A stretch of DNA of 54,790 nucleotides from assembly GCA_027459465.1 (NCBI GenBank), contig DAIDIH010000141.1:1-54790 (forward strand), written 5' to 3'. Position 1 is the stretch's first letter. Each line of letters starts with the position of its first letter. The DNA is from Bryobacterales bacterium (GTDB lineage Bacteria > Acidobacteriota > Terriglobia > Bryobacterales > Bryobacteraceae). The notes below the pieces were generated by a model. That model was not told the origin of the DNA. It ran no database searches and was given only the letters and a program-made list of their open reading frames with translations. Shown in pieces: positions 44,870 to 53,545 of the stretch. The position numbers and the translations under genes are program-made.

Positions 44870-45672
44870 AAGTGCAAGTTATGTTCGTGATTGTCGCCTG
44901 CACGGTGATGGTCGATGGCCAAACTGGGTCAAGCCCGGCGCACAAAGCAGACGAGAAGCAGCCGGCGGCGGGGCTTTATCAGCGCCAGGCAGCTACGCGC
45001 CCGCACGACCAGAAGGATGATTTCTTCACGGCATCCACCAAGCTGGTCAACAAAAATGACCTCGATTATGGAGCGATGATCGAACGGCGGCGGCAAGCGT
45101 TTCTCGACGCGAGCGCCGCGAACCCCTTCTTCTGGTACAGTGCTCTGACCACGGGTCTGCTGATGGTGCTGATGTTGGCTTACGGGGTCCGCGTCATGGA
45201 CGAGAAACGGAAACTCTGGCGCGCCGCCGAGATCCTTAACGACGTGTGGAACGATGCACAGTACGCGCGCGCGTTGGCTGAGACGGCGATCCAGAAATAC
45301 AACCGGCACATGGAGGAGTGCAACCGCGTTATTGAAGCGCAGTTGAGCGGGCGTGCCAGCCCGACTGCACTCGAGGCCACTGACGCCCGCAACGAGCTAA
45401 CCCGTTTACGTGGAGAACTTGACACAGTCGACAGCGACCGGAAAGTTCTGAAGGCGAAACTCGACGACAAGGAACGGCTCATTGACGAACTCTCTGTTCG
45501 TTTGGACGCTCTCGAGAAGGCGGGACAGACCGGCAGTTCGATGCAGCCGCGGAACGGGAGTGGAACACCAGGGCGAAACGAAACCGAAAGCAAACTCATC
45601 GCACGGATCAACCAATTGACGGAACAGCTCGAAGCGGAGAAGCAAAAGAACCGCACACTGAAAGGAGCGTAG
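44866..45672 (+). CDS. Coiled-coil membrane protein
   Basis: 268 residues: a signal-like N-terminus, a periplasmic segment, one membrane helix (WYSALTTGLLMVLMLAYGV) and a long coiled coil (LTRLRGELDTVDSDRKVLKA and beyond). It overlaps the coupling gene by ATGA. It may link the coupling ATPase to the envelope complex; no family recognised. Confidence 0.7.
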   Translation: MKVQVMFVIVACTVMVDGQTGSSPAHKADEKQPAAGLYQRQAATRPHDQKDDFFTASTKLVNKNDLDYGAMIERRRQAFLDASAANPFFWYSALTTGLLMVLMLAYGVRVMDEKRKLWRAAEILNDVWNDAQYARALAETAIQKYNRHMEECNRVIEAQLSGRASPTALEATDARNELTRLRGELDTVDSDRKVLKAKLDDKERLIDELSVRLDALEKAGQTGSSMQPRNGSGTPGRNETESKLIARINQLTEQLEAEKQKNRTLKGA

Positions 45673-45675
45673 CAG

Positions 45676-46224
45676 GTGCTGGTGACTGTGAAAGGATTTG
45701 GCGGCATCTGGGAGCGACGGTTTGGGAAGAACACTGCCCGTTCTAAGCGGTTCGCTCAGGCAGCGTTTTACAACACAACTGGCGTCCTGGTGAGCGGCAA
45801 GGTTCGTTACCGCTGGAGAATCGGTGGCAAGATCCGGTTCAACGGAGTTGGCGGTTTCACTGCAAGCGACCCGTTACGCTCGCTGAACCGAGTGTTCGAG
45901 TGCAAAGATCCGGAAACTACTCGCGCAGGTTGGACGCAAATTCTGTTCAAACGAATGCTGACTAGTCCGGAGCCGCCCGACTTTTACCTGTTCGTCGTGA
46001 CGGCCGAGTACACCGGACGACTCGACATTGGATCGCCTTGCTGGAAGGCCGATCCGGTTCAGGTTGTGTCCGTCAGTGAAAACGCTGACCAACAGGAGGC
46101 GATGCTATTGATGCCGGCGTACTCCTGGGTGCACGGGGAAATGGGCACGTTTTACGCGGAGCCTTCGACTAGGCAGTTCTGGTCCGCCAGCCTTCGGCTG
46201 GAAAGGGCAGGCCTGGCAGAGTAA
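45676..46224 (+). CDS. Hypothetical beta-rich protein
   Basis: 182 residues from a GTG with AAAGGAGCG upstream. No signal peptide or membrane segment; visible blocks are GVLVSGKVRYRWRIGGKIRF and PDFYLFVVTAEYTGRLDIGS. Function unknown; it lies in the mobilisation part of the operon. Confidence 0.65.
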   Translation: MLVTVKGFGGIWERRFGKNTARSKRFAQAAFYNTTGVLVSGKVRYRWRIGGKIRFNGVGGFTASDPLRSLNRVFECKDPETTRAGWTQILFKRMLTSPEPPDFYLFVVTAEYTGRLDIGSPCWKADPVQVVSVSENADQQEAMLLMPAYSWVHGEMGTFYAEPSTRQFWSASLRLERAGLAE

Positions 46225-46234
46225 GAAACGGCCG

Positions 46235-47017
46235 ATGCGTTACGAAAAAGGAACCATGGAATTGAGCCCAGCGAGGGACATCCCTCTGCTGCAGCAGGTC
46301 CTGCGATCCGGCTTCGTTACCGGAAATCAATTGTACGAGTTCATGCGGCTGGAACAGACGGAAGGTTCGCGGCAGGCATTCGATCACCGGCTCCGGCGGT
46401 TGGTCGGCCATGGCTTGATCGAGAAACGTCCCGGGCTGGCACGCGGGCGGCACCAAGTGTACTCGATCAGCAAGGACGGTGCCTCCGTGTTGATCGATGC
46501 GGGCGAGCTGTTCGCGGGACGCAGAAACGTTGACGTGGTCAAGCACAGTTGTGCACACTGGCTCGAGCTTAACGAGGTGCACCTTGCGCTGTGGAAGAGC
46601 CGGGCGCTGGTGAGATGGACTCCGGCAACCGAGATCTGTTCGCAGAATCTGACCAGCTACCGGTACGCGAAAGATTACGACGCGGTGGTGGCGGTCGGTT
46701 GTGATGGTTGCGAGGCGCGCTTTGCGCTCGAATACGAACGCACGCCTAAGACGTTTGGGGCTTACAACGAGATTGCCAACACGCTGGAAAACGAAACGCT
46801 CGTTGACACCGTCCTGTACCTCGCGTCGAACTATCACTTGATGTGCATCGTCCGGGATCGCGTCACGCCACAACGAGTGCGAGTCTGCGTCGGACTGGTC
46901 GCGGAGTTCATGGGCAAGCTGCTTCGAACCCCTGTGATGATCGCAGGAACAACCCAGCGTGATATCCCCTTCCAAAACATCCTGGCACAACCCCGAGAGA
47001 GGCGCGTACGCCCATAG
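46235..47017 (+). CDS. Replication-relaxation family protein
   Basis: 260 residues. An N-terminal winged helix (RDIPLLQQVLRSGFVTGNQL, then AFDHRLRRLVGHGLIEKRP) is followed by a nuclease-like core (YRYAKDYDAVVAVG, then FALEYERTPKTFGAYNEI). This is the Replic_Relax layout found on plasmids and conjugative elements, thought to serve in DNA processing or replication. No canonical MOB relaxase with a His triad is present in the window, so this protein is the best candidate to act at the transfer origin. Confidence 0.78.
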   Translation: MRYEKGTMELSPARDIPLLQQVLRSGFVTGNQLYEFMRLEQTEGSRQAFDHRLRRLVGHGLIEKRPGLARGRHQVYSISKDGASVLIDAGELFAGRRNVDVVKHSCAHWLELNEVHLALWKSRALVRWTPATEICSQNLTSYRYAKDYDAVVAVGCDGCEARFALEYERTPKTFGAYNEIANTLENETLVDTVLYLASNYHLMCIVRDRVTPQRVRVCVGLVAEFMGKLLRTPVMIAGTTQRDIPFQNILAQPRERRVRP

Positions 47018-47053
47018 AGGGCTTGCCACTTGTCCCTTTGCCGTCACTTTGAC

Positions 47054-47086
47054 GCGCATTGGCGCTTTTATTCATGAGTGAATAAA
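47054..47086 (+). terminator. Terminator-like hairpin plus AT-rich palindrome
   Basis: GCGC-ATTG-GCGC followed by TTTT (47054-47069) could end the conjugation operon. It overlaps TTTATTCA-TGAG-TGAATAAA (47067-47086), a perfect 8-bp dyad that may be an operator. Confidence 0.6.
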
Positions 47087-47122
47087 TTGCAGGTCGCTCA
47101 AGGAAGGCCGCTTAGGCGACGA

Positions 47123-47161
47123 ATTACTCCCCCCGTCTTCTGCGAAGCCGGGGCTCGTAAT
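47123..47161. other. Extended stem-loop, candidate transfer origin
   Basis: ATTAC, internal loop, CCCCG-T-CTTC, loop TGC, GAAG-C-CGGGG, internal loop, GTAAT. It lies 106 bases after the replication-relaxation gene in a roughly 500-base gap (47018-47525) with no supported gene. An oriT or replication structure is an inference from position and shape. Confidence 0.45.
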
Positions 47162-47525
47162 GAATAAACCGACCATGGCGGGTGCTTGCGTGCGTTGCGC
47201 GCGCCCGTCGCTTACGCTCCTGGCACTTCGCAACACACAGCGCGGTCTAGGCGGCTGCCGTTATGCGGTTCTTGTAGTGAGCGTGCGTCGGTTGAGGCTT
47301 GCTTGCGCACAGATGTCGTGCAACATGTCGGTGGTCATGGTTCATAGTATGGTGACGTGGTCGGTATTGACGTGAGTTCCTACTGGCCGCCGCCCGTCTT
47401 CTGTTTCCGATCTAGAGACGTTGACCAGCAGATTTCGACCATTCAATCTGCCAGCACCGGATTCGTGAACTGTTCACCAACGGCGTGCCCCTTGTGAGAC
47501 CTGGGTTCAGCCGCAGGTGGATTCC

Positions 47526-48236
47526 TCACGCCAGTTGACTAACGGCTTCGTCCACGGAGTGTGCACCGGTCACCAGCGGAAAGTCCATTTCGGGATTGTC
47601 GATCAGACCGTAGTCCATCCTGGCCTTGAGCACCCGGCTCAGATAGTCGTGTCGGAAGGGTACGCCGAAGTATTCGGTCCCCTCATCCCAGGTCGGATCG
47701 ACGACGAAGTTGTCCGAGTTGATGCACCAGGCGTGCGCCACCGTGTGCATTGCAATCCATCTGTTGACCGCATAACCCTCCACGTACATGTAGATGTTAG
47801 GCTTCCGAAGCGCCAGTGTTGCGGCGTTAAGGAAGCATTCGCGCGGTCGTCCCATCCGGACTGCGTGTGGCAATGCTGCGTATTCGAATGAACGGCCATT
47901 CTTGAGGATGAAGTCGGCTTCGCTGGTGTACGCATCGCAGCGCTCGCCTGCAACGGCTTGGCGACTGAAAGCGTCCGCCCAGGATTCGAGGAATTGGCGG
48001 GTGGCGCCCGCTGCGGTCTCGCCTTGTCGTAGCCGAGATAGCCCACTCTCGATGCAGGTCCAGTGACAGATGGGACCGTCAGCGAGCGCTGGTTCTTCGG
48101 AATCGAGCGGTGGAACGAGCCCGGTCCTGTCGCCGACGCGGATCGCAAACTTACAGAGAACACACCGTTGGCCGATCCCAGGATGGCCGGCTCGGAGCGG
48201 CGACGATTTTCGAAGTCCCAGCGTCCGCAAATTCAT
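47526..48236 (-). CDS. Zinc-finger plus transglutaminase-like cysteine-protease-fold protein
   Basis: 236 residues. The N-terminal third has Cys25-x2-Cys28 and Cys57, His58, Cys61, a likely zinc site. The rest carries a Cys-His-Asp series typical of transglutaminase/papain-like folds: Cys134 in RPRECFLNAATLA, His168 in HTVAHAWCI and Asp180 in VVDPTWDEGTEYFG. It is the only minus-strand gene in this part. Whether it is a protease, a deamidase or an acyl transferase cannot be told. Confidence 0.6.
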   Translation of the reverse strand: MNLRTLGLRKSSPLRAGHPGIGQRCVLCKFAIRVGDRTGLVPPLDSEEPALADGPICHWTCIESGLSRLRQGETAAGATRQFLESWADAFSRQAVAGERCDAYTSEADFILKNGRSFEYAALPHAVRMGRPRECFLNAATLALRKPNIYMYVEGYAVNRWIAMHTVAHAWCINSDNFVVDPTWDEGTEYFGVPFRHDYLSRVLKARMDYGLIDNPEMDFPLVTGAHSVDEAVSQLA

Positions 48237-48534
48237 CCGATTAACGAATAATACCGCCGCGCGGAAGGTGTGCGCCTTACCTGCATCCCGAAACGCGGGC
48301 GCGTTTGGGAAACTCCGCGCAGCCTGCGTACGTTATTGCGCAGATCTGGGTTGCCCGCGCATAACGCCGGGGTTCATCCAAAACGCACCGCGCGATTCGA
48401 TTCTTAGCGCAGCCTTCAATTCCGTGCCGGCTGCGCTATTGAAGGTGAAGATCGGTGTCCGGTTCGAGCGGGATACGCCGAGGCATGAGTGTTCGAACTG
48501 CGAGCGGAGAGTGCTGTCTCGAAAAGGAGGTTTG
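48237..48534. other. Divergent intergenic region
   Basis: About 300 bases with no supported gene. A hairpin CCC-g-AAACGC, loop GGGC, GCGTTT-GGG lies at 48287-48309. Promoters for both flanking genes should be here. Confidence 0.4.
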
Positions 48535-48753
48535 ATGAGAACGCTGTACTACGTCAACGCGGGCACGAGTTGGTTCGGGTTCTACCTCGATAAAGGAGCG
48601 TTAGCTCTGGCAAACGATGGCGCCCGATTCAATTCGTTTGGTGCAGTCCTGGCCTGGGCCGGCGCGCACGATTTCGAGTTCGTTGCCAAATGCGAGCCGG
48701 AAGGATCGGCGCGCGTCGCGACTGAGATGCGTCGGAACGGAGGTTCAATATGA
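48535..48753 (+). CDS. Small hypothetical protein
   Basis: 72 residues from the ATG at 48535 with a strong AAGGAGG. Segments YYVNAGTSWFGFYLDKGALA and LAWAGAHDFEFVAKC suggest a compact alpha/beta fold. It overlaps rnhA by ATGA. Function unknown. Confidence 0.7.
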   Translation: MRTLYYVNAGTSWFGFYLDKGALALANDGARFNSFGAVLAWAGAHDFEFVAKCEPEGSARVATEMRRNGGSI

Positions 48754-49202
48754 GCGAAGTTGAGATCACAACTGACGGTTCGTGCCTCGGGAACCCCGGT
48801 CCCGGAGGCTGGGCGTGCATCCTTCGGTGCGGCCAGCATGAGCGGGTGCTGCAAGGTAGTGCGGCGGACACGACCAACAATCGGATGGAACTGAGCGCCG
48901 CCATTGAGGGGCTGCGGGCTTTGAAGCGTGCCAGCCAGGTCACCGTGCTGACCGACTCCGAGTATGTACGCCGGGGAATCACCGAGTTCCTTCCGAGGTG
49001 GAAGGCCAACGGGTGGCGAGCCTCCACTGGAAAGCCAGTGGTGAATCGGGATTTGTGGGAGGAACTCGAGGAATTGGCCGGCAACCACGAGGTGACTTGG
49101 ATACACGTCCGAGGACACTCCGGGCAACCGAATCACGAACGGTGTGACTCGTTGGCGGTCACGGCTGCGCATACGGCAAAGCGAGACGCTGCCCGGGCTT
49201 GA
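48750..49202 (+). CDS. rnhA: Ribonuclease HI
   Basis: 150 residues with all catalytic residues: Asp9 in ITTDGSCLGNPGPGG, Glu47 in NNRMELSAAI, Asp69 in VTVLTDSEYV, His123 in VRGHSGQPNHE and Asp133. It degrades RNA in RNA-DNA hybrids. As an extra copy on the element it may serve primer removal or R-loop control during its own replication. Confidence 0.95.
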   Translation: MSEVEITTDGSCLGNPGPGGWACILRCGQHERVLQGSAADTTNNRMELSAAIEGLRALKRASQVTVLTDSEYVRRGITEFLPRWKANGWRASTGKPVVNRDLWEELEELAGNHEVTWIHVRGHSGQPNHERCDSLAVTAAHTAKRDAARA

Positions 49203-49397
49203 GTGGGACGAGGCCGAAATGAAGGAGGTAGCCAGGTGCCGACTACGTGCTTAAGCTAAACACTGCGCCGTTACAACGGATCTATGTTAGGTGCGCTCGC
49301 CCAAATCAACGAAAAGCGCGTTGCGCATCCGAGTGAACCGCAAGCGATCTCGCCGTTCGCTTCTCTTCGTCTCCGGCGCTACACTAGTATCAGAAAA

Positions 49398-50012
49398 ATG
49401 GGTACGCAGGCGTATTGGGAACGCATCTACGGCACGAAAGCGCCCACCGAAGTGAGTTGGTTTCGTCCCCATCTCGAGACCTCGGTAGCCCTAATTGAAC
49501 GCGTCGCTGGTGATCGTTCCGCGGCGATCATCGACGTGGGCGGCGGCGAATCCACCCTCGTGGACGACTTGATAGCCGGCGGATACCGTAGCGTCACGGT
49601 GATCGATATTTCCAGCACGGCCATCGAACACACCAAGAAGCGCTTGGCTTCAGCGTCGCAGCAGGTGACTTGGCTCGTTGCCGACATCACGCAATCTAGA
49701 TTGCCGGCGCATTCTTACGACGTCTGGCATGATCGCGCTGTATTTCACTTTCTGACAGAGCCGGGCCAGCGTCTGGCCTATGTTCGTCGGGTTGCTTCCG
49801 CGGTCAAGCCCGGCGGCCATGTCATTGTCGGCGCCTTCGGACCGGAAGGGCCTAGCAAGTGCAGCGGTCTCGATGTCATGCGGTATGACGCCGACTCGCT
49901 CCACGCGGAGTTTGGCCCACGCTTCCGCCTGATGGACAGCTCAAAGGAACTGCACCGCACTCCATTCGGAACCACGCAGCAATTTCTCTACTGCTATTGC
50001 ATCGTGGAATGA
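49398..50012 (+). CDS. Class I SAM-dependent methyltransferase
   Basis: 204 residues from the ATG at 49398. Begins MGTQAYWERIYGTKAPTEVS; SAM site AAIIDVGGGESTLVDDLI, then YDVWHDRAVFHFLTE. This is a common family of small-molecule methyltransferases of unknown substrate. No strong ribosome binding site is visible; a TACACTAGT stretch 15 bases upstream could be a -10 box, so the message may be leaderless. Confidence 0.85.
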   Translation: MGTQAYWERIYGTKAPTEVSWFRPHLETSVALIERVAGDRSAAIIDVGGGESTLVDDLIAGGYRSVTVIDISSTAIEHTKKRLASASQQVTWLVADITQSRLPAHSYDVWHDRAVFHFLTEPGQRLAYVRRVASAVKPGGHVIVGAFGPEGPSKCSGLDVMRYDADSLHAEFGPRFRLMDSSKELHRTPFGTTQQFLYCYCIVE

Positions 50013-50055
50013 AGCTTCTCTCCAACCAAGCGAGGCGATTTGATGGATCCAGGGC

Positions 50056-50853
50056 ATGAATGACAACTCGAATCCTCCGCTCCTGGACCATGCGGTCGAT
50101 CAACCGTCCGCATTCACCGCCAAGAACTTGATCGACGATGTGCGCCGGAGCCGGCAGGTCCCGACCGGAAACGTTCCCGCAGTATGCATACTCGAGTTCG
50201 ATGGAGATATGACCGACCGGCTGGTTCGAGACGCCATAGCCCAGCCCTTCGAGCCGTGGGCGTGTTTTCACACGTCGATGTTCTCGATGGAACTCGAAGG
50301 AGTTACGTGCGGAATCATCGCGCGAACGATCGGCGGACCATATGCGGTACTGATTGCGGAGCAACTCCAAGCCGCGGGAGCGAAACTCATCATCGGGCTG
50401 ACGTCCGCCGGCCGCGTGTCTCCCGATCTGCCGCTCCCATGCCTCGTGGTGGCGACCAGCGCGATTCGTGACGAGGGTACCTCATATCATTACCTGCCGC
50501 CCGACATTGAGGTCGCGTGCAAGTCGCCCGTAGTTCCGCTTCTCGAGCGGGAGTTGATCACTACCGGATGGGCCGTGCGTTCTGGCAGGGTATGGACGAC
50601 GGATGCCCCCTACCGCGAGACCAAAGTGCAACTCGAGAAATGGGCCCAGGAGGGCATACTCGCGGTCGAAATGCAGGCGGCGTCGCTCTTTGCTTTTGGC
50701 ATCGCAAGGCAAGCTTCCGTAGCCTCGGTTGTGATGGTCAGCAATGCCGTCGATCACACAGGAGAGCAGTTTGATACTGGCTCACAGGATGATGGGCTCC
50801 GAATTCTCAAGGGGATCGCTCGAGCAGCCCGATCTTTCCTCGCAACTGCGTGA
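50056..50853 (+). CDS. Nucleoside phosphorylase-family protein
   Basis: 265 residues with PNP/UDP-phosphorylase features: GPYAVLIAEQLQAAGAKLI, TSAIRDEGTSYHYLP, VWTTDAPYRET and AVEMQAASLFAFG (the ribose-binding Met-Glu pair). It would split or form purine or pyrimidine nucleosides. Why it is carried here is unclear; a salvage or signal-nucleotide role is possible. Confidence 0.88.
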   Translation: MNDNSNPPLLDHAVDQPSAFTAKNLIDDVRRSRQVPTGNVPAVCILEFDGDMTDRLVRDAIAQPFEPWACFHTSMFSMELEGVTCGIIARTIGGPYAVLIAEQLQAAGAKLIIGLTSAGRVSPDLPLPCLVVATSAIRDEGTSYHYLPPDIEVACKSPVVPLLERELITTGWAVRSGRVWTTDAPYRETKVQLEKWAQEGILAVEMQAASLFAFGIARQASVASVVMVSNAVDHTGEQFDTGSQDDGLRILKGIARAARSFLATA

Positions 50854-51316
50854 CCTGTCCAATCTGGCCCAGCGGAGCCTTCGCAATCAAACGCCCGCCT
50901 ACGTTTAATCCGCCGCGGTTCAACCTGGCTGTCGGTTTGTCGTAGAAGTGACGCCTCGAAATGGGCTCTACGAGACAGATTCCTCGCGAGTAGTCGCCCC
51001 GCGTTCACTTGCATGCCCTCTGCGCGCCGAGGGCGCGGCACACTTGGCTGCCTAATGCGCATACCGGAGACAGCCGACATGTCTGATTCCCCGTACGCTT
51101 TCCCGTCAGCGCGAGTTCAGGCTACGACACCTTATATATAGCGCTACGCCAGATATATAGCGCTACGCCAGCTTAGCTCGCATCCCGGCCAACCTCGCCA
51201 ATTGATTGGCCAACCCGCAACTTCCGTCCCAAGACCCACCTACATGGAGATCCGAACAGACTCACTGTGCTCGGCGTGTCTCAGGACGTAACCCATTCAA
51301 TTTCAGGAGGTTCAAT
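50854..51316. other. Gene-free region with a tandem operator-like repeat
   Basis: About 460 bases without a supported gene. The only clear structure is the repeat at 51134-51171. Confidence 0.45.
51134..51171. repeat. Perfect 19-bp tandem repeat with palindromic core
   Basis: ATATATAGCGCTACGCCAG occurs twice head to tail (51134-51152, 51153-51171). Each copy contains the palindrome TAGCGCTA. Placed about 145 bases before the gene at 51317, it looks like paired operators or a small iteron set. Confidence 0.9.
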
Positions 51317-51694
51317 ATGCAAGTACGAATATCGCCGACGCTAACAGCGAATCCGATCCTAACGCTGGAAGATCTTGGCTTGGAGCGAAGCGCCGGCCTA
51401 GACCAAGCCGGCCGAGGGCTGGCGGAGCGTTCAGAAGCCCAAATCGTTCGTTGGGTTCAGTTTCCGGCCGGCGCCCTTTTCTTTACCCTGGTCCCGGACG
51501 ATTCGGAGTCGGGTGCAGTCTATGTGTTCGACCGCAAGAACGGGGTGTTCTACCTCATGGACTTCAACGACCAGAAATGGGGTGGCTACAGTCTGGCCGA
51601 ATACGAGGTGCTGGAACGGACGCACCGGCTGACCCTGCTGGCGCAGCGCCGCTGGCTGCTCGAACGGAGGTATGACCAGCGAAAGGCGAGCTGA
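51317..51694 (+). CDS. Hypothetical protein
   Basis: 125 residues from the ATG at 51317 with CAGGAGG upstream. Beta-rich middle (AVYVFDRKNGVFYLMDFNDQ, then KWGGYSLAEYEVLE) and a basic helical end. No family recognised. Precedes the primase gene. Confidence 0.68.
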   Translation: MQVRISPTLTANPILTLEDLGLERSAGLDQAGRGLAERSEAQIVRWVQFPAGALFFTLVPDDSESGAVYVFDRKNGVFYLMDFNDQKWGGYSLAEYEVLERTHRLTLLAQRRWLLERRYDQRKAS

Positions 51695-51770
51695 CCGACA
51701 GCCTGGCCCGTTCATTTGCGCGGGTTTTGAATTCGGGTTATGAAAGAGCAGGACGAAACGAGAAGCCGCT

Positions 51771-52754
51771 ATGCCCAAACGATATCAGGCAACTTCCACA
51801 AATGTGGAGGACTATTGGCAGCTGTTCGTGAATCGGCGCGCCTACGTTCTCCAATCGATGCGGCCGCACGCGGAAAGCGGCCGCTATTACTATTTCCGGC
51901 CTAAGGCCGGCAAAAACGGCGAGGCGCCCAGTCTGGCGGCTGAGACGGTCCGGCGGCATCTGGAAGGTGATCTGACGATCGGCGTGTATGCGATGAGTCC
52001 GGCGACGCAACGCTGCAAGTGGATTGCCATGGACGGGGATTATAAGGACTCGCTGAAGCACCTTTGTGAACTGCAGTGGGAACTGCAGCAACAAAAGGTG
52101 GAGGCGGCACTGGAACAGAGCCGGCGCGGCGCCCACCTTTGGATATTCGGAGAGCAGCCGCTCTTGGCCCGACAATGCCGGCTGCTGATCTCCGGCTTGG
52201 CTCAGAAACTCGGTATCCCGGTAAAAGGAGCGGGGACGGCCGAGGGAATCGAGATATTCCCGAAGCATGATGAGTTGAAGGATGGCGACTTCGGCAATGC
52301 TATCCGTGGACCGCTGGGAATTCATCGCACGATCAGCGCGCGGTTCTGGTTCTACGGCGCCGATTACAATCTCGACCATCAACTGGCATTCCTCAAGCGC
52401 GTGACGAAGCTGTCCGAGGAGCAACTCGGAGCTCTCCTCCAGAAGTTGGGACAGCCGAGCGAAGGGGAGAAGAAGGAAATCAAGCCAACTCCACGCTGGC
52501 AGTACCCGGCACAACAAAGGCAGTTTCACATTCTGGATCATCTCCAGGTACGGCGGAAGACGGGGAGGAACTGGATCACGCGATGCCCTTCATGCGCCGC
52601 GGCGGGGCGAGACAAGAGCGGCGATAACCTGGCGATCTCGGTGGACGAACCGCAAAAGTACATCTGCTGGGCGGGTTGCAGCAAGGAGATGATTCGAGCG
52701 GCTCTGGGGTGCCCAATTCCGGAGAAAAGGGAAAGTGCGTATGCGGTGGGATGA
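51771..52754 (+). CDS. Archaeo-eukaryotic-type primase (TOTE-like) with C-terminal zinc finger
   Basis: 327 residues. The primase core resembles the TOTE conflict-system domain: HLEGDLTIGVYAMSP, CKWIAMDGDYKD (Asp88 and Asp90 as the hhhDxD motif), RRGAHLWIFGE (His122) and GIEIFPKHDEL. The C-terminus has a DnaG-like zinc site: RCPSCAAAGRDKSGD then YICWAGCSKEM (Cys272, 275, 299, 303). It likely primes element replication or second-strand synthesis after transfer. The helicase and nuclease of full TOTE systems are not seen nearby. Confidence 0.82.
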   Translation: MPKRYQATSTNVEDYWQLFVNRRAYVLQSMRPHAESGRYYYFRPKAGKNGEAPSLAAETVRRHLEGDLTIGVYAMSPATQRCKWIAMDGDYKDSLKHLCELQWELQQQKVEAALEQSRRGAHLWIFGEQPLLARQCRLLISGLAQKLGIPVKGAGTAEGIEIFPKHDELKDGDFGNAIRGPLGIHRTISARFWFYGADYNLDHQLAFLKRVTKLSEEQLGALLQKLGQPSEGEKKEIKPTPRWQYPAQQRQFHILDHLQVRRKTGRNWITRCPSCAAAGRDKSGDNLAISVDEPQKYICWAGCSKEMIRAALGCPIPEKRESAYAVG

Positions 52755-52851
52755 GGCGACTTCTGCCGCAGCCGCAGCCCTGATCACGTTGATCGCGATG
52801 CGGCGGTTTGTCTGTTCGGCGGCTTTGGGCGTGATTGAGGGAGGGTTCTGA
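52741..52851 (+). CDS. Very small membrane peptide
   Basis: 36 residues, MRWDEATSAAAAALITLIAM then RRFVCSAALGVIEGGF, overlapping the end of the primase gene and ending 1 base before the next start. One hydrophobic stretch. Reality depends on coupling to the primase; weakly supported. Confidence 0.35.
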   Translation: MRWDEATSAAAAALITLIAMRRFVCSAALGVIEGGF

Positions 52852-52852
52852 G

Positions 52853-53086
52853 ATGGAGCTTGAACCTGCCAATTGGAAGCCATTAGAACTCCTGATCGGT
52901 TGTCGGTGCGGAGAGTTCATGTGGATGTGGCGGGAAAACGGCCTTGAGCACTACAAACACGTCAATAGCCGCAGGTACTTGATCCTGGACGCCGAAGGGC
53001 GCTGCTACGGCCGGCAGGGTGCCGAGTTAGTGCGCGTTGATTTCCACGAAGAATTCCGCCGGGTTACGGAGGAAATCGGTGTCTGA
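52853..53086 (+). CDS. Small hypothetical protein
   Basis: 77 residues from the ATG at 52853 with GGAGGG upstream. Contains GCRCGEFMWMW and KHVNSRRYLILDAEGRCYG; several Cys residues. Unknown function. Confidence 0.6.
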   Translation: MELEPANWKPLELLIGCRCGEFMWMWRENGLEHYKHVNSRRYLILDAEGRCYGRQGAELVRVDFHEEFRRVTEEIGV

Positions 53087-53426
53087 CATATCGACTGAGT
53101 CGATCGCCACGGCTGGTGCTGTTTTGGCTTTTCTACTCGCGGCGGCTGCTGGCATCACGAGCCGACGCAACATTCAGTTGATCGTAATCGGCATGCTGTT
53201 CTCGTTGCTGCCGCATGTCAGCGGGGTGGGGCGTACATGGATTGCCGGCCAGAGAGGGAGTCATGAGCGAAGTGACGCAAGACGAGTTGAACGGACCGAT
53301 CGCGGTCCGGAAATGGATTGGGGATGTATCAGCGGACCGAGTCGGGGCAAGTGTGGAGAGCGGAGGACCACGAAGCGCTCTTGCGAACGATGCGCGCTGC
53401 AGATGAGCTCACGCTCGCGCTCGTAG
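53079..53426 (+). CDS. Small membrane protein, 3' end uncertain
   Basis: Starts at a GTG with ACGGAGG upstream. The first 55 residues are protein-like with two hydrophobic helices (ATAGAVLAFLLAAAAGI, LIVIGMLFSLLPHV). After that the reading becomes rich in Arg, Ser and Cys, as if out of frame, and overlaps other open frames, so a frameshift or earlier end is possible. Confidence 0.45.
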   Translation: MSDISTESIATAGAVLAFLLAAAAGITSRRNIQLIVIGMLFSLLPHVSGVGRTWIAGQRGSHERSDARRVERTDRGPEMDWGCISGPSRGKCGERRTTKRSCERCALQMSSRSRS

Positions 53427-53545
53427 CGCTCGCTCGGCGCAAGGCCCTGGAAGCGGGTTTGGGAACGAACGAAAGGATGGATCTCGATGGAATCCGATCG
53501 ACGACTGAACCGGTGGGGGTTGACCTTCACGCCCACGGTGATTAA
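53324..53545 (+). CDS. Small helical hypothetical protein
   Basis: 73 residues, starting near MYQRTESGQVWRAEDHEALL, then LTLALVALARRKALEAGLG. The composition is protein-like, but it overlaps both neighbours and its start is unsure. A continuous product with the frame starting at 53263 (MSEVTQDELNGP) by frameshift is another reading. Confidence 0.45.
   Translation: MYQRTESGQVWRAEDHEALLRTMRAADELTLALVALARRKALEAGLGTNERMDLDGIRSTTEPVGVDLHAHGD

Noticed and set aside
47160-47375. 71-codon plus-strand frame after the candidate transfer origin
   Set aside because: Its start lies in the 3' arm of the hairpin, there is no ribosome binding site, and the composition (Cys, Arg, Val) looks non-coding.
53263-53406. 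Frame MSEVTQDELNGP as a separate gene
   Set aside because: It has a fair ribosome binding site but overlaps two other frames and loses protein-like composition after about 25 residues; mentioned only as an alternative.
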